Origin: Nocardia puris
Lineage (GTDB): Bacteria > Actinomycetota > Actinomycetes > Mycobacteriales > Mycobacteriaceae
Reading direction: 5' to 3'
Assembly (NCBI RefSeq): GCF_003315035.1
Contig: NZ_QNRE01000011.1
Span: 1 to 64,000, forward strand
DNA length: 64,000 nucleotides
In this document: positions 63,116 to 64,000 of the stretch, piece by piece
Layout: each line of letters starts with the position of its first letter
How positions within the stretch are numbered: the first letter of the stretch is position 1
The notes under the pieces: generated by a model
Databases searched by the model: none
What the model was told of the DNA's origin: nothing
What the model saw: only the letters and a program-made list of their open reading frames with translations
Translations under genes and position numbers: made by a program

Positions 63116-63367
63116 TCAGTCCACCGCGGCGCGCCGCAGCGGCGGCTCGGCGGCGGTCGCGTCCACCGGCGAGTCGGGCAGCTCGGCGAGCAGTGTGGTG
63201 GTGGCCGCGGCGATGGTGGCGACCGCTTTGTCGACCGCCGCTTTCGTGGTGACGCTCAGTCCGGAGACGCCACCGACCTTGCGCACGTACTGCAGTGCGG
63301 CAGCGTAGATTTCCTGCTCGGTAGCCGCAGGTTCCAAGCCGCGCAGGCGGGTGATGCTTCCACTCAT
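63116..63367 (-). CDS. DUF2277 family protein
   Basis: 83 residues. ITRLRGLEPAATEQEIYAAALQYVRKVGGVSGLS matches the DUF2277 pattern (pLr..ePpat..Ei.aAalQyVRKisG), although the usual N-terminal MCRNI is changed to MSGSI. Soluble and helical, function unknown. It is convergent with the PucR gene, one base apart. Confidence 0.88.
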   Translation of the reverse strand: MSGSITRLRGLEPAATEQEIYAAALQYVRKVGGVSGLSVTTKAAVDKAVATIAAATTTLLAELPDSPVDATAAEPPLRRAAVD

Positions 63368-63499
63368 GGGTGCACATTAGCTGGCTGTCGGCCGATGCGG
63401 CAGTGCGGAAAGCGGGGTAACGCGAATTCACCGCCGGACACGCGGGCAGCTCGGCGATATCCGGGTACCCGGCCGGATCGATGGGGAACAATCGGTGGC

Positions 63500-64000
63500 A
63501 TGCCAGCCCGCGGTATACCCACATTGACGACCTTCCCCTACGAAGAGCTCGACAAGCGGGAGGAGGACCACTGGTCCGGCGCCGCGGTGTCCGACGACGA
63601 ACTGCGCGCGCTGGCGCTCGGCGGCTTCTACTCGACCCGCTGGGACGCCTTCCACGACGCGCTGCTGCTCGGTCCCGAGCGCGAACACCCGCTCGGCGAC
63701 CGCCGCGAGCTCGCCATCGACACCCTCACCGGCGCCTGGGGCATCACCGACGGCACCGAGGCGCAGGCCTCCATGGAACAGCTGCTCGACGGGATGCACG
63801 CCCCGCTCTACGCGCTGGTCCACCCGTTGGTGAAGGCGTCGCTCAACGCCACCGAGCGCGACCGCTTCGGCGAGCGCGCCGACCGGCACCGCGCCTTCCT
63901 GCGCCAGGTCGGTTCCTTCCGCGGTATGGAGAACCCCGAGGCGCTGGTCCGCGACTACGACATCTGGTCCCAGGCCATCAAGATCGGTTTCACCGACCAC
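63500..64000 (+). CDS. Probable DUF1266 family protein, cut by the window edge
   Basis: The first 167 residues are visible from an ATG at 63500 (MPARGIPTLTTFPYEELD). The frame is open to the edge. The segments WGITDGTEAQASMEQLLDGMH and VRDYDIWSQAIKIGFTDH resemble the Trp/Asp-rich helical repeats of DUF1266 proteins, whose function is unknown. The family assignment is tentative because the most diagnostic C-terminal part lies outside the window. Confidence 0.6.
   Translation, partial: MPARGIPTLTTFPYEELDKREEDHWSGAAVSDDELRALALGGFYSTRWDAFHDALLLGPEREHPLGDRRELAIDTLTGAWGITDGTEAQASMEQLLDGMHAPLYALVHPLVKASLNATERDRFGERADRHRAFLRQVGSFRGMENPEALVRDYDIWSQAIKIGFTDH

Overview
The window is high-G+C actinobacterial DNA, most likely from Nocardia or a close relative in the Mycobacteriales. 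The main reason is gene order. From the left edge to about 25.6 kb it follows the Mycobacterium tuberculosis block Rv3667 to Rv3644c: acs, dppA-B-C-D, Rv3662c-like, an Rv3661-like HAD phosphatase, 6C RNA, ssd, a tad pilus operon, an Rv3649-like helicase, cspA, topA and holB. A second syntenic block (ppa, dacB, Rv3626c-like zincin, tilS, hpt; Rv3628 to Rv3624c) lies at 46.8-52.7 kb. All identifications come from reading the sequence; no database search was run.

Layout. 0-7 kb: acetyl-CoA synthetase (cut by the window edge) diverging from a dipeptide/oligopeptide ABC importer operon. 7-10.2 kb: a degenerate Fic-like protein, a HAD phosphatase, a 73-bp tandem repeat array and 6C RNA. 10.2-16.9 kb: a tad-type pilus/secretion operon (ssd/TadZ-like, tadA, tadB, tadC, Flp-like pilin, TadE-like, TadG-like) with in-phase 27-bp and 24-bp repeat expansions and a possible extra gene. 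17-25.7 kb: replication and topology housekeeping genes and tRNA-Thr(CGT). 26-31 kb: a MerR/TipA regulator, small hypothetical genes, an alpha/beta hydrolase and small accessory genes.

30.6-37.3 kb is the most interesting segment. A 1.34-kaa A-T-(six TM/three tandem domain) synthetase has the architecture of epsilon-poly-L-lysine synthetase, and its A-domain pocket reads like a lysine code. Its stop overlaps the start of an M1 zinc peptidase, and a LysE-family exporter lies upstream on the same strand. 37.3-38.8 kb: a SAM-IV riboswitch with its own promoter precedes a class V PLP enzyme. 38.9-39.6 kb: a HigBA-type toxin-antitoxin pair. 39.6-44.4 kb: flavin reductase, YbaK editing domain, a truncated OHCU-decarboxylase-like gene, a crotonase, and a MarR-MFS efflux pair behind a 36-bp palindrome. 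44.7-46.7 kb: two coupled exported glycine-zipper proteins and a tiny Tyr-rich secreted peptide.

50-58.9 kb: a class A beta-lactamase lipoprotein with Ser at Ambler 170, then tilS-hpt. A planctomycete-style membrane Ser/Thr kinase with DFN in place of DFG is coupled to a cyclase-family gene and diverges from an amidase-fold protein that lacks the catalytic lysine. A LysR regulator follows. 59-64 kb: an SDR-aldehyde dehydrogenase operon diverging from a PucR-type regulator, a DUF2277 protein, and the 5' part of a probable DUF1266 gene cut by the right edge.
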